From: Caulobacter vibrioides
GTDB taxonomy: Bacteria > Pseudomonadota > Alphaproteobacteria > Caulobacterales > Caulobacteraceae
Direction: 5' to 3'
DNA length: 64,000 bases
Assembly: GCF_002858865.1 (NCBI RefSeq)
Contig: NZ_PJRR01000016.1
Span: 124,001 to 188,000 of the forward strand
The position numbers and the translations under genes were made by a program. The notes under the pieces are model-generated. The model was not told where the DNA came from and made no database searches. It saw nothing but the letters and a program-made list of their open reading frames with translations. Position 1 is the stretch's first letter, and each line of letters opens with the position of its first letter. This document shows, one piece after another, positions 51,378 to 60,506 of the stretch.

Positions 51378-51867
51378 CGTCGGATCCCTCCACGAGGCTG
51401 GAGACGCGCTGGCGGATTCTGGTCAGACGCGCCCCGACATTGGTTTCTGACAGGCCGTGCAGGCGGGCGATCTCGGCATAGCCGACCCCGTCCAGCGACA
51501 GCAGGATCAACGAGCGCTCGACCGGCGGTAGCCGGCGGATCGCGGCGTAGAGCCGTTCCAGCAGAGCGCCTTGCGGATCAGTCCCGGCGTCGCGCGTCAG
51601 AAGCTCCGCCTCGACCACCACGCCGCGCAGTCGCCGGCGGACCTCGCCTCGCTTCCAGGTCAGGGCGGCGTTGTGGGCCACGCGGTGGGCGAAGGTCCCG
51701 GCCGCGCTCTCCGCGCGAAAGCTGGGGCGCGCCCGCCACAGCGCCACGGTCAGCTCTTGCAGCAGGTCGTGCTGATCCGGCGCCTCCGCGAACGCCCGCG
51801 CCGTCCGGTGCAGCATCGGCAGATGCGGCGCCAGCCAGTCGGCGAAGTTGTCGTGGTCTCGGCTCAA
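51367..51867 (-). CDS. ECF-type RNA polymerase sigma factor
   Basis: The 166-residue protein has region 2 (LHRTARAFAEAPDQHDLLQELTVALWRARPSF) and region 4 (LLERLYAAIRRLPPVERSLILLSLDGVGYAEIARLHGLSETNVGARLTRIRQRV) with a helix-turn-helix for -35 recognition. It is first of a two-gene operon with a membrane partner. The start is a TTG preceded by a G-rich ribosome-binding region; no in-frame ATG gives a full region 2. Confidence 0.92.
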   Translation of the reverse strand: MSRDHDNFADWLAPHLPMLHRTARAFAEAPDQHDLLQELTVALWRARPSFRAESAAGTFAHRVAHNAALTWKRGEVRRRLRGVVVEAELLTRDAGTDPQGALLERLYAAIRRLPPVERSLILLSLDGVGYAEIARLHGLSETNVGARLTRIRQRVSSLVEGSDDGV

Positions 51868-51954
51868 CCCATCCCCCCCCCGTGTTCGAGAGGTTAGATG
51901 CCGGCCAGACCCGCGTCCTTACGGAAGGCTTTCCTTTTTTCAAACGCTTGTTAG

Positions 51955-52437
<483 letters not shown>

Positions 52438-52440
52438 GTC

Positions 52441-53364
52441 ATGGCCGACGATCAAGCCGCGACGGCCTCGCTGCTGGCGCCCTTCCAGGGCGCGCCGCCG
52501 CCGGCGCCCGCCTGGTTCGACGCCGCCATCGCCCAAGTCCCCGAGCGTACGACGATCACGGTGGAGGGGGCGAATATCGAGCTCCTGACCTGGGGCGAGG
52601 TGGGCAAGCCCGGCCTTCTGCTGCTGCACGGCAATGGCGCCCACGCGGATTGGTGGAGCTTCATCGCGCCGTTCTTCGCCAAGGACTGGCGGGTGGCGGC
52701 GATCTCGTGGTCGGGCATGGGCGGCAGCGACTGGCGCCCCGCCTACAGCGCCGAACTGTTCGCCACCGAGATCTTCGCGGCCGTGGAGGCGGCGCAGCTC
52801 GAGGCGGGCGGCGTCAAGCCGCTTGTCGTGGGTCACTCGTTCGGAGGCTTTCCGACCCTCTATTGCGCCGCGCGACACGCCGAACGCCTGCGGGGCGCCA
52901 TCCTGCTCGACACCACCATCCAGCCGCCGGAGAAGCGCTGGAAGGGGCCGCCGCCCCGATCCGGCAAGGGCGCGCCGGTTTATGCGACTCTTGAAGAGGC
53001 CCTGACCCGGTTCCGGCTGGCGCCGCCGCAACCGTGCGAGAACCTCTATATCGCCGACTTCATCGCCAGGCGTTCGCTGAAGGAGACCGCCGAGGGCTGG
53101 ACCTGGAAGTTCGATCCGGACCTGTGGCGAAACTTCAAGATGCCGGACCTGGGCGATCTGTTGCCCGAGATCGCCTGCCCCACCGCCCTGGCCTGGGGGG
53201 AACGCTCCAATCTGATGACCGACGAGACGCTGAACTACATGGTCGGACGCATGCCCGAAGGCGTGCTCAAGCTCGCTATCCCCGACGCCGACCATCATGT
53301 CATGGTGGATCAGCCCCTGGCCTGCGTCGCGGGATTGCGCGGCCTGCTGGCGAACTGGCCTTGA
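52441..53364 (+). CDS. alpha/beta hydrolase
   Basis: The 307-residue protein has the oxyanion region LLLHGNGAHADWW, the nucleophile elbow GHSFGG and a catalytic histidine in DADHHVMVDQP. There is no signal peptide, so it is cytoplasmic. It is 3 bp downstream of the thioesterase gene; the pair may work on the same acyl substrate, though that is inference. Other possible activities include esterase and C-C hydrolase. Confidence 0.88.
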   Translation: MADDQAATASLLAPFQGAPPPAPAWFDAAIAQVPERTTITVEGANIELLTWGEVGKPGLLLLHGNGAHADWWSFIAPFFAKDWRVAAISWSGMGGSDWRPAYSAELFATEIFAAVEAAQLEAGGVKPLVVGHSFGGFPTLYCAARHAERLRGAILLDTTIQPPEKRWKGPPPRSGKGAPVYATLEEALTRFRLAPPQPCENLYIADFIARRSLKETAEGWTWKFDPDLWRNFKMPDLGDLLPEIACPTALAWGERSNLMTDETLNYMVGRMPEGVLKLAIPDADHHVMVDQPLACVAGLRGLLANWP

Positions 53365-53435
53365 CGCATCGCGGCGGGTGACAAGGCGCCCCGTGCCCGC
53401 TAATCGCGGAGCAAGCCGCCGAGAGACCGACCGAC

Positions 53436-54437
53436 TTGTCCGCATCGACGTTCCAGGGCCCCGTTCTCGTCTACGCGCCTGATCGCGGGATCGGCGACCT
53501 GATGTGGCACTTGCCGACGATGCGCGCGATCGCGGCCGCGCTCCCGGAGGGCAAGGTTGTGCTGGTCGCTCGGCCGTCGAGCCGGGCCTCAGAGGTGCTC
53601 AAGGCTGAGCCGTCGGTCGCGCGGGTGCTTTACGCGCCTCACTACAAGGATCGCCTCAAGGGCGTGCGCGAGGCGCTCGACTTCCATCGAATCTGCCGGG
53701 CGGAGAGGCCGCGCGCGGTCTGGATCCTGGAGAAGATCGACCGCCCCGCCATCGCTGCGGCCCTGGCGGGCGTGCCTGAGCGACGTGGCTTTGGCCTGGG
53801 CCACAGCCAGGAGCGCTTTCTGACGACGGGGCCCTTCCTGCCCAAGGCCATGCGCCCGGCGCACCGTATCGAGAAGCTGGAGGCCTTCGAAAAAGCGCAT
53901 GGTCTTGTCGTGACCAGTCGCGAGCCGTCGCTGAAGCTGGACCCCGACGCGCTGGAGGCCGTTAAGAAGCGCTATGCCGACCGGCCCGGGCCGTGGCTTT
54001 GTCTCGGGATCGGGGCCAGCGAGCCGGCTCGCACCTGGCCGTCGGACCGCTTCGCCGAGACCGCCCGGCGTGTGTCAGACCTTTTCGGGACGGTGTTCTG
54101 GGTCGGAGGTCCGCACGAAGCCGAGCGCGCCAAGGCCGCAATCGGTGATCTGACGACCGCCGTAGTCGCCTGTGACCTGCCGCTGGACCAGTCGGCCGCC
54201 TTGATCTCGCTGTCCGCCGGCTTCCTGGGCAACGACTCCGGGGCTCTGAACGTCGCGGCGGCCGTGGGGACGCCGTGTGTGGGATTGATGGGCACCGCGC
54301 CGGTGCCGGCCTACTCGCGGTGGCTGTCGCGACTGGATGGTGGACAGGGGCGGATCGCCGATATCTCCGTCGAAGAGGCGGTCGCGGCCGTCCGCACCCG
54401 CTTTGTCGACGAGCACTGGGGCGATGCGCGCGCTTGA
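53436..54437 (+). CDS. glycosyltransferase family 9 (heptosyltransferase-like)
   Basis: The 333-residue protein has the GT9 N terminus VLVYAPDRGIGDLMWHLPTMRAIAAALP (the GD-M-hxP acceptor motif). The C-terminal donor-binding features are LCLGIGASEPARTWPSDRFAE, SLSAGFLGNDSGALNVAAAVGTPCVGLMG. GT9 enzymes add heptose or other sugars to LPS or surface glycans. The start is a TTG at 53436, which gives the expected N-terminal strand. No other LPS gene is adjacent. Confidence 0.88.
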   Translation: MSASTFQGPVLVYAPDRGIGDLMWHLPTMRAIAAALPEGKVVLVARPSSRASEVLKAEPSVARVLYAPHYKDRLKGVREALDFHRICRAERPRAVWILEKIDRPAIAAALAGVPERRGFGLGHSQERFLTTGPFLPKAMRPAHRIEKLEAFEKAHGLVVTSREPSLKLDPDALEAVKKRYADRPGPWLCLGIGASEPARTWPSDRFAETARRVSDLFGTVFWVGGPHEAERAKAAIGDLTTAVVACDLPLDQSAALISLSAGFLGNDSGALNVAAAVGTPCVGLMGTAPVPAYSRWLSRLDGGQGRIADISVEEAVAAVRTRFVDEHWGDARA

Positions 54438-54500
54438 GCCTTCGTCGCCCGCGTTGTATCGGGCGAACTAGACTTTTTCTTTTCCTGTTGAGGACGACAC

Positions 54501-54731
54501 ATGGCCGGCGACTATCACCGCGGTGAAATGGACATCCAAGAACAAGCTGCCACCTACGACGCGTTCGGCAAGATGACCAAGTGGGGCTCGCTGGCCATTT
54601 CGGTCCTGCTGCTCTTCTTCACCCTGCTGTTCTGCACGTCGGCGGGTTTCATTGGTAGCGCTATCGCCTCGATCGTCCTGCTGGTGCTGGGTGTGGTGCT
54701 CCTGAAGGAAAAGCCCACGCAAAGCCACTGA
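54501..54731 (+). CDS. aa3-type cytochrome c oxidase subunit IV
   Basis: The 76-residue protein matches the small bacterial aa3 oxidase subunit IV family. It has the soluble N-terminal segment YHRGEMDIQEQAATYDAFGKMTKWGSL, then hydrophobic stretches (LAISVLLLFFTLLFCTSA and GSAIASIVLLVLGVVLL). It accompanies the terminal oxidase in the respiratory membrane. It stands alone here, 118 bp upstream of the transhydrogenase operon. Confidence 0.9.
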   Translation: MAGDYHRGEMDIQEQAATYDAFGKMTKWGSLAISVLLLFFTLLFCTSAGFIGSAIASIVLLVLGVVLLKEKPTQSH

Positions 54732-54849
54732 CACCGGTGGCCATCGGTAGAATTTTTCCCTGACGTGCACGTCATGCCTCGACAAGAGGCAAGACTATCC
54801 CCTACAGAGCCCCTCATGCTGGTGAGGTAACACCGCTCTGGGGAGGGGA

Positions 54850-55992
54850 ATGCCGATGGCCGTCATCGCCGTCACGAAAGAGACCCGCGCCGACGAAACG
54901 CGGGTCGCGGCTACGCCTGAAACGGTCAAGAAACTCGGCGCCGCCGGGTTCTCGGTTGTGATCCAGGCTGGAGCTGGGACGGCCGCGTCCTATCCGGACG
55001 CCGACTACGAGGCGGCGGGCGCCAAGATCGCCAAGACCGCCAAGGACGCGCTCAAGGACGCCGACGTCCTCTTCAAGGTGCGCGCGCCTGAGTCGGCCGA
55101 GATCGCGGCGCTCAAAAAGGGCGCGATCGTCGCCGCAGCGCTCAATCCGTATCAGGACAAGGAAACGCTGGACGCGCTGGCCAAGGCCGGCGTGACGGCG
55201 ATCGCCATGGAGTTCATCCCGCGCATCACCCGCGCGCAGGTGATGGACATGCTGTCCAGCCAGGCCAACCTGGCCGGCTATCGCGCGGTGATCGAAGGCG
55301 CCGAGGCCTATGGCAAGGCCCTGCCGATGATGATGACCGCCGCCGGCACCGTCGCCGCGGCCAAGGTGTTCATCATGGGCGTGGGCGTCGCCGGCCTTCA
55401 GGCCATCGCCACGGCCCGCCGCCTCGGCGCCGTCGTGACCGCCACCGACGTGCGTCCGGCCACCAAGGAGCAGGTCGAGTCGCTGGGCGCCAAGTTCCTG
55501 GCCGTCGAGGACGAAGAGTTCAAGAACGCCCAGACCGCCGGCGGCTACGCCAAGGAAATGTCCAAGGAATACCAGGCCAAGCAGGCCGAGCTGGTCTCCA
55601 GCCACATCGCCAAGCAGGACATCGTCATCACTACGGCCCTGATCCCGGGCCGCCCCGCGCCGAAGCTGGTCAGCGCCGCCCAGGTCGCGTCGATGAAGCC
55701 AGGCTCGATCCTGGTCGATCTGGCGATCGAGCAGGGCGGCAATGTCGAGGGCGCCAAGCTCAACGAGACGGTCGTGACCGCCAATGGCGCCAAGATCCTG
55801 GGTCACGCCAACCTGCCGGGCCGCATCGCCGCCGACGCCAGCGCGCTCTACGCCCGCAACCTCTTCGCCCTGTCGTCGCTGTTCACGAACAAGGAGGGCG
55901 CTTTCGCCCCCAATTTCGAGGACGAGATCCTGCAGGCCGCTGTCGTCACCCGTGACGGCGCGATCGTCCATCCGAACCTGAAGACCGCCTAA
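54850..55992 (+). CDS. pntAA: NAD(P) transhydrogenase subunit alpha part 1 (NAD-binding)
   Basis: The 380-residue domain I protein binds NAD(H) in proton-translocating transhydrogenase, which makes NADPH from NADH using the proton gradient. Visible features are [23 protein letters not shown], the dinucleotide fold [29 protein letters not shown] and the mobile-loop region [28 protein letters not shown]. The alpha subunit is split into two genes, as in many alphaproteobacteria. ATG codons at 54850 and 54856 are both usable; GGGGAGGGG lies just upstream. Confidence 0.96.
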   Translation: MPMAVIAVTKETRADETRVAATPETVKKLGAAGFSVVIQAGAGTAASYPDADYEAAGAKIAKTAKDALKDADVLFKVRAPESAEIAALKKGAIVAAALNPYQDKETLDALAKAGVTAIAMEFIPRITRAQVMDMLSSQANLAGYRAVIEGAEAYGKALPMMMTAAGTVAAAKVFIMGVGVAGLQAIATARRLGAVVTATDVRPATKEQVESLGAKFLAVEDEEFKNAQTAGGYAKEMSKEYQAKQAELVSSHIAKQDIVITTALIPGRPAPKLVSAAQVASMKPGSILVDLAIEQGGNVEGAKLNETVVTANGAKILGHANLPGRIAADASALYARNLFALSSLFTNKEGAFAPNFEDEILQAAVVTRDGAIVHPNLKTA

Positions 55993-56017
55993 CTCCAGAA
56001 TCGAAAGGGAGGCTCCC

Positions 56018-56353
56018 ATGGAAGCCGTCGACCCCACCGTGTTCCGTCTGGCGATCTTCGTGCTCGCCATCTTCGTCGGCTACTACGTCGTCTGGAGCGT
56101 GACGCCCGCGCTGCACACGCCGCTGATGGCCGTGACCAACGCCATTTCGTCCGTGATCATCGTCGGCGCCCTTCTGGCCGCCGCCGCCCACGGCGCCAAC
56201 TCAGACCTGGCCGGCGGCGCTGTCTCCGGCTCCACCTGGATCTCCAAGGGGGCCGGCGCGATCGCTGCGGCCTTTGCGGCGGTCAACATCTTCGGCGGCT
56301 TCTTGGTCACCCAGCGCATGCTGGCGATGTACAAGAAGAAAGAGAAGAAGTGA
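56018..56353 (+). CDS. pntAB: NAD(P) transhydrogenase subunit alpha part 2 (membrane)
   Basis: The 111-residue membrane piece of the alpha subunit has about four hydrophobic spans ([56 protein letters not shown]). It contributes to the proton channel with PntB. The [21 protein letters not shown] segment is the most conserved part of the family. It lies 25 bp after pntAA and 28 bp before pntB in one operon. Confidence 0.95.
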   Translation: MEAVDPTVFRLAIFVLAIFVGYYVVWSVTPALHTPLMAVTNAISSVIIVGALLAAAAHGANSDLAGGAVSGSTWISKGAGAIAAAFAAVNIFGGFLVTQRMLAMYKKKEKK

Positions 56354-56381
56354 GCGGGCGAGAGCAGGGGGAACCAGTCCA

Positions 56382-57800
56382 ATGAACGCCAATCTCGCCG
56401 CCATCCTGTACCTCGTCTCCGGGGTGCTTTTCATCCTCGCCCTTCGCGGCCTGTCCAGCCCGGTGACCAGCCAGACGGGCAACCGTAACGGCATGATCGG
56501 CATGGCCATCGCTGTCGGCACCACCCTGGCCACGCTCTGGAGCCAAGGCGCTCTGGATGCCGTTACTCTGGGTCTGATCCTTGGCGGCGTCGCCGTCGGG
56601 GGCGCGGTCGGTGCGGTGATCGCTCGCAGGGTCGCCATGACCTCGATGCCGCAACTGGTCGCCGCCTTCCACAGCCTGGTCGGCATGGCCGCCTGTCTGG
56701 TGGCCGTGGCCGCCATCTACACACCCGGAGCCTATGGCATCGTGGGCGAAGACGGCGCCATCCACGGCGCCAGCCTGATTGAGCTGTCGCTGGGTCTGGC
56801 CATCGGCGCCATCACCTTCACCGGTTCGGTCATCGCCTTCGCCAAGCTGAACGGCAACATGGGCGGGGCTCCGATCCTGCTGCCGGCGCGTCACCTGCTG
56901 AACATCATCATCGCGGTCGCCATTGTGGCCCTGATCGTGGTGCTGGTCGCCAGCGGCGGTTCGGCGATCTGGGCCTTCTGGGGCATCTTCGCCCTGTCGC
57001 TGCTGATCGGCGTCACCCTGATCATCCCGATCGGCGGCGCGGACATGCCTGTCGTGGTGTCGATGCTGAACAGCTATTCCGGCTGGGCGGCGGCGGCCCT
57101 GGGCTTCACGCTGGAAAACACCACCCTGATCATCACCGGCGCGCTGGTCGGTTCGTCGGGCGCGATCCTGTCCTACATCATGTGCAAGGGCATGAACCGC
57201 TCGTTCGTCTCGGTGATTCTGGGCGGCTTCGGCGCCGACGCCGCGGCCGCTGGCCCCGGCGGCAAGGTCGAGACGCGCCCCGTCAAGCAGGGCTCGGCCG
57301 ACGACGCGGCCTTCATCATGAAGAACGCCAGCAAGGTGATCATCGTCCCGGGTTACGGCATGGCCGTCTCCCAGGCTCAGCACGCCTTGCGCGAAATGGC
57401 CGACAAGCTGAAGGAGGAGGGCGTCGAGGTGAAGTACGCCATCCACCCCGTCGCGGGTCGGATGCCGGGCCACATGAACGTGCTGCTGGCCGAGGCCAAC
57501 GTGCCCTATGACGAGGTCTTCGAGCTGGAGGACATCAATAGCGAGTTCTCGACGGCGGACGTCGCCTTCGTGATCGGCGCCAACGACGTCACCAACCCGG
57601 CGGCCAAGACCGACCCGACCAGCGCCATCTTCGGCATGCCGATCCTGGACGTTGAGAAGGCCCGCACGGTGCTCTTCGTCAAGCGCGGCATGGCCTCGGG
57701 CTATGCGGGCGTCGAGAACGAGCTCTTCTTCCGCGACAACACGATGATGTTGTTCGGCGACGCCAAGAAGATGGTCGAGGGGATCCTGAAGGGGCTTTGA
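56382..57800 (+). CDS. pntB: NAD(P) transhydrogenase subunit beta
   Basis: The 472-residue subunit has eight or nine membrane helices (residues about 1-260), including the proton-channel region SLVGMAACLVAVAAIY. A soluble NADP-binding domain III follows (VIIVPGYGMAVSQAQHALREM, VKYAIHPVAGRMPGHMNVLLAEA, VIGANDVTNPAAKTDPTSAIFGMP). The ATG at 56382 is chosen for its GGGGG-containing leader and normal N terminus. It is the last gene of the pnt operon and is followed by a strong terminator. Confidence 0.96.
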   Translation: MNANLAAILYLVSGVLFILALRGLSSPVTSQTGNRNGMIGMAIAVGTTLATLWSQGALDAVTLGLILGGVAVGGAVGAVIARRVAMTSMPQLVAAFHSLVGMAACLVAVAAIYTPGAYGIVGEDGAIHGASLIELSLGLAIGAITFTGSVIAFAKLNGNMGGAPILLPARHLLNIIIAVAIVALIVVLVASGGSAIWAFWGIFALSLLIGVTLIIPIGGADMPVVVSMLNSYSGWAAAALGFTLENTTLIITGALVGSSGAILSYIMCKGMNRSFVSVILGGFGADAAAAGPGGKVETRPVKQGSADDAAFIMKNASKVIIVPGYGMAVSQAQHALREMADKLKEEGVEVKYAIHPVAGRMPGHMNVLLAEANVPYDEVFELEDINSEFSTADVAFVIGANDVTNPAAKTDPTSAIFGMPILDVEKARTVLFVKRGMASGYAGVENELFFRDNTMMLFGDAKKMVEGILKGL

Positions 57801-57821
57801 CGCCTCGCCCCTGGAACGACG

Positions 57822-57853
57822 AAGGCCCCGGCGATGACGCCGGGGCCTTTTTC
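57822..57853 (+). terminator. rho-independent terminator of the pnt operon
   Basis: AAGGCCCCGGC (57822-57832) pairs perfectly with GCCGGGGCCTT (57839-57849) around GATGAC and runs into TTTTTC. It lies 22 bp after the pntB stop. Confidence 0.93.
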
Positions 57854-57870
57854 GTGCGCGCTCCATAAGC

Positions 57871-57898
57871 AGAGGCCCCAGGGTTACCTGGGGCCTCT
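57871..57898. terminator. second hairpin, between pntB and the UrcA gene
   Basis: AGAGGCCCCAGG (57871-57882) pairs perfectly with 57887-57898 around GTTA. There is no U tract on either strand. It lies 41 bp past the end of the convergent UrcA gene and probably ends that transcript. Confidence 0.5.
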
Positions 57899-57939
57899 GT
57901 CGTGGGGCGGGGAGTGGGGTGTGGCGGTCGCCTTTGCGA

Positions 57940-58293
57940 TCACTGCGCGGCGAGCTCGACCGTCGTGGCCCGCTTTGCCTGGATCAGGGCCTTGCGCTGG
58001 GGCTTGGACAGTTGGCGCTCGGCTTCGCGTTGGACTTCCACGCGGCACTGGCCGAACGACATATCCAGGGTGTTGTTGCGCAGCTTCGCGCGGCAGAGCG
58101 TCTCGCCAGCTTGCTGGACGCGGGCCTTGAACAAGGCGGCCTGGGCGGGGTTCGACAGGTTCAGGTCAGACACTGCAATGCTCACGCGCGGGTCGCTCTC
58201 GGAGGCGTTGGCGGCTTGCGTCAGGCCCAGGACCGGCACGGCGGCGAGGCTCAGGGTGGCGACGGTGGTCAGGCTCATGATGAACTTGCGCAT
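57940..58293 (-). CDS. UrcA-family exported protein
   Basis: The 117-residue protein has a signal peptide (MSLTTVATLSLAAVPVLGLTQAANA). The UrcA-type domain shows VSIAVSDLNLSNPAQAALFKARVQQAGETLCRA and GQCRVEVQREAERQL, with two conserved cysteines likely to form a disulfide. The family is common in Caulobacter and sphingomonads and has no assigned function. It converges with pntB. Confidence 0.85.
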   Translation of the reverse strand: MRKFIMSLTTVATLSLAAVPVLGLTQAANASESDPRVSIAVSDLNLSNPAQAALFKARVQQAGETLCRAKLRNNTLDMSFGQCRVEVQREAERQLSKPQRKALIQAKRATTVELAAQ

Positions 58294-58567
58294 TTGAAGT
58301 ATCCCTCTGGCTGGGCGCTGTTCGCTGCGCCGATGAATATTGGATACATTCGGGTTCTCGCGAAGTCTCGTTACACCTCAGTCATGACGCGTAATTAAGA
58401 GAATTACGGGGCTTTAATATTCTAAACAGTCTGTAATGTTTGAAGTTTTTGTGACCGTATTGCTTGGGTCGTTTGAGTATATGGTTTGTAAAGGGTTAAT
58501 CGACGCCCCGTTCCGCCCGATGCGACATTCATGCACGCCGTCGATTCACCATCCCGAAAGGTCAAGT
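58294..58567. other. AT-rich intergenic region with an inverted repeat
   Basis: This gap between the divergent UrcA and M23 genes is strikingly AT-rich for this genome, mainly at 58380-58505. It holds the inverted repeat CGTAATT-N5-AATTACG (58390-58408). It also has AT-rich tracts (TTTAATATTCTAAAC, GTTTGTAAAGGGTTAATC). I see no coding frame. It is likely a two-way promoter region and, given its composition, a plausible binding zone for nucleoid proteins. Confidence 0.5.
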
Positions 58568-58606
58568 ATGAGAGCAAAACCGTCCAGACGCGGTCCTGGC
58601 GACTGA
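58568..58606 (+). CDS. 12-residue upstream ORF in frame with the M23 gene
   Basis: An ATG with a good AAAGG site six bases upstream encodes MRAKPSRRGPGD and then meets TGA. After the stop, the same frame continues without interruption into the M23 peptidase start (58625/58631). It is either a real leader peptide or the original N terminus cut by a single nonsense change (CGA to TGA would restore one frame). Confidence 0.4.
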   Translation: MRAKPSRRGPGD

Positions 58607-58624
58607 CCGGGCGTCGAAGAGGAA

Positions 58625-59452
58625 GTGGTTTTGGTCTCTATGAGCTTGGCGCTATCGCCGCAGCACTTGCGCGTCGCGCTCTTCTCGATGCTGGGTATCG
58701 CTGCGATGGCGACCGCGTTGAACGGCGCGGTCGCGATGAGCGAGTGGATTGCGCGCGCGCCGACCAGCTCGGCGATCCCTGCGGTGGCGCAACCCGCACC
58801 GGAGCCCGAGGTCCAGGCGCCGCCCCCGGCCTTCGCCTTTGACGCACCCTTGCCGGGGCGGGTCATCAATTCGCCCTTCGGCTTGAGACAGATGCCGTGG
58901 GAGGAAAGCGGTCGGCTCCACCAGGGCGTTGATATCGCAGCGCCCGCCGGCGCAGCCGTGAAGGTCGCGGCCCCTGGCGTCGTAAAGGCCACCGGGGTCA
59001 GCGCCACCTATGGCCGCTACGTCCTCGTGGTGCACAAGGGCGGTCTGTCGACCCTGTACGCTCATCTGGCCCGTCCTGCCCGTAGCGTGAAGCGCGGCGC
59101 CTATTTGCGGCGAGGCGACATTGTCGCCTTCGTCGGCAATTCCGGACGGTCCTCGGGCTCGCATCTCCATTTCGAGATCCGGAAGGGTGACAAGCCGCTC
59201 AATCCCAGCTTCTTCCTGGGGCGAACCTTCGCCGAGGCCGATGATCTGCCCTTGCGTGCGGCCGGCCGCGTCTCGCGAAAAGTCCACAAGGCTACGGTCT
59301 CGCGCTGGCCGCCCGGCGTGACCAAGCCCGCCAAGGAGAAGGTTCAATTGGCGCGTTTGAAGACCGGACGAGCCAAGGCGGCCATTCCGGTGTCCACAGT
59401 TCCGGCGCCCGCCGCCTCGACGGCGCTGAGTTCGGCGGAAGCCGCTATTTAA
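58625..59452 (+). CDS. M23-family peptidase (LytM-type)
   Basis: The 275-residue protein has an N-terminal signal-anchor (LRVALFSMLGIAAMATALNGAVA) and a Pro/Ala linker. The lysostaphin-type domain spans about residues 80-190: GRVINSPFGLRQMPW, HQGVDIAAPAGAAV with the zinc His and Asp, GRYVLVVHKGGLSTLYAHLA, and HLHFEIRKG. It should cut peptide crosslinks in peptidoglycan or act as an amidase activator. The start is uncertain. GTG 58625 is very close to its AGGA site, TTG 58631 has better spacing, and ATG 58640 is too far. The frame runs back through one TGA to a well-spaced ATG at 58568. Confidence 0.9.
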   Translation: MVLVSMSLALSPQHLRVALFSMLGIAAMATALNGAVAMSEWIARAPTSSAIPAVAQPAPEPEVQAPPPAFAFDAPLPGRVINSPFGLRQMPWEESGRLHQGVDIAAPAGAAVKVAAPGVVKATGVSATYGRYVLVVHKGGLSTLYAHLARPARSVKRGAYLRRGDIVAFVGNSGRSSGSHLHFEIRKGDKPLNPSFFLGRTFAEADDLPLRAAGRVSRKVHKATVSRWPPGVTKPAKEKVQLARLKTGRAKAAIPVSTVPAPAASTALSSAEAAI

Positions 59453-59512
59453 AATTCGAAACCGACCATCGACGGTCTCGACCGTTCGCCAACCGCCATT
59501 ACATTGAACGCC

Positions 59513-60469
59513 ATGATCCAGTTTGTCGGTCGTGGCGTCGCGGGCCTTGCCCTTGTCCTCATCTTCTACATCGCGGCGGGCGGCGTGATGAGCGCGACGG
59601 GCGCCCCACAAATTCGCGGCAAGATGGTCGAGATCGAGCCGGGGCGCGTGCTGCGCCTGGTTTGTGAAGGGCCCAGCAGCGATCGACCGGTCGTCTGGCT
59701 CGAAGCCGGTGCGTTTGGCTTCGCCGCCGACTGGGGCGCAGCGCAGGAGGCGCTCGCGGCTGAAGGCTGGCGATCGTGCGCCTATGACCGCGCCGGCATG
59801 GGCTTCTCTCCGAAAGGTCCCAGTCCTCGAGATGGCCTGGCCATCGTCTCCGACTTCGAGAAGCTGGTGGCCGCGTCCGGCGAACCGGGTCCCTACGTTC
59901 TGGTCGGACACTCGATGGCCGGCCTGCGCCTGCGCGAGTACGCCGGCCGTCACCCCGACAAGATTGCGGGTCTGGTTCTGGTCGATGCGGCGACGCCTGA
60001 AGCGGCGCTCAATCCGTCGATGCAGGGCTTCATCAAGACCTTCGCCCGCGTGTCGAAGTGGGCCGCTTTCGGCGCTTCGATCGGGCTCTACAAGCCGCTG
60101 ATCCATACGCGCCTCGGCGACAAGATCGATCTGCCGCCGGCGGCCAAGGCCGAGAAGAGCTGGGCCTTCGCCGACGGCCGTCATAACCGCACGGCCGCCG
60201 AGGAGGTGGGCCTGTGGGCCGAGGCCTCGACCCAGGCCGCCGCCCAGCCGCAGTTCGACCCCAACTGGCCGATCGCGGTGGTGACCGCAGGGCCCGTCGC
60301 GGGCCGTGAACTCCGAAAGGGGATGCAGGCCGCCCCCGCTCGCCGCGCGACCCATGGCTATGTCGACCATGTGGAGGCGGCGACGCACCAGCTGCTGATC
60401 GGACGACGCTTCGCCGACCGCATCGTCCGAGCCATCGCCTTCGTGGCCGACGCTCGCGGAAAGGGCTGA
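59513..60469 (+). CDS. alpha/beta hydrolase with N-terminal membrane segment
   Basis: The 318-residue protein begins with a hydrophobic segment (VGRGVAGLALVLIFYIAAGGVM) that probably anchors or exports it. The catalytic features are the oxyanion strand PVVWLEAGAFGFAADW, the nucleophile elbow GHSMAGLRLREYAGRHP, DAATPEAA and a late histidine (ATHQLLIGR). The substrate is unknown. The ATG at 59513 is chosen over a TTG at 59504. It is 38 bp upstream of the ABC exporter pair. Confidence 0.85.
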   Translation: MIQFVGRGVAGLALVLIFYIAAGGVMSATGAPQIRGKMVEIEPGRVLRLVCEGPSSDRPVVWLEAGAFGFAADWGAAQEALAAEGWRSCAYDRAGMGFSPKGPSPRDGLAIVSDFEKLVAASGEPGPYVLVGHSMAGLRLREYAGRHPDKIAGLVLVDAATPEAALNPSMQGFIKTFARVSKWAAFGASIGLYKPLIHTRLGDKIDLPPAAKAEKSWAFADGRHNRTAAEEVGLWAEASTQAAAQPQFDPNWPIAVVTAGPVAGRELRKGMQAAPARRATHGYVDHVEAATHQLLIGRRFADRIVRAIAFVADARGKG

Positions 60470-60506
60470 TACAACCAGAGCGTAGGAGCGATTCGGGAGC
60501 CGTCTC

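Noticed and set aside
58430..58500. CtrA full site and further CpxR-box repeats in the AT-rich island
   Set aside because: TTAA and TGTAA elements are present but not at the N7 or ten-base spacing needed.
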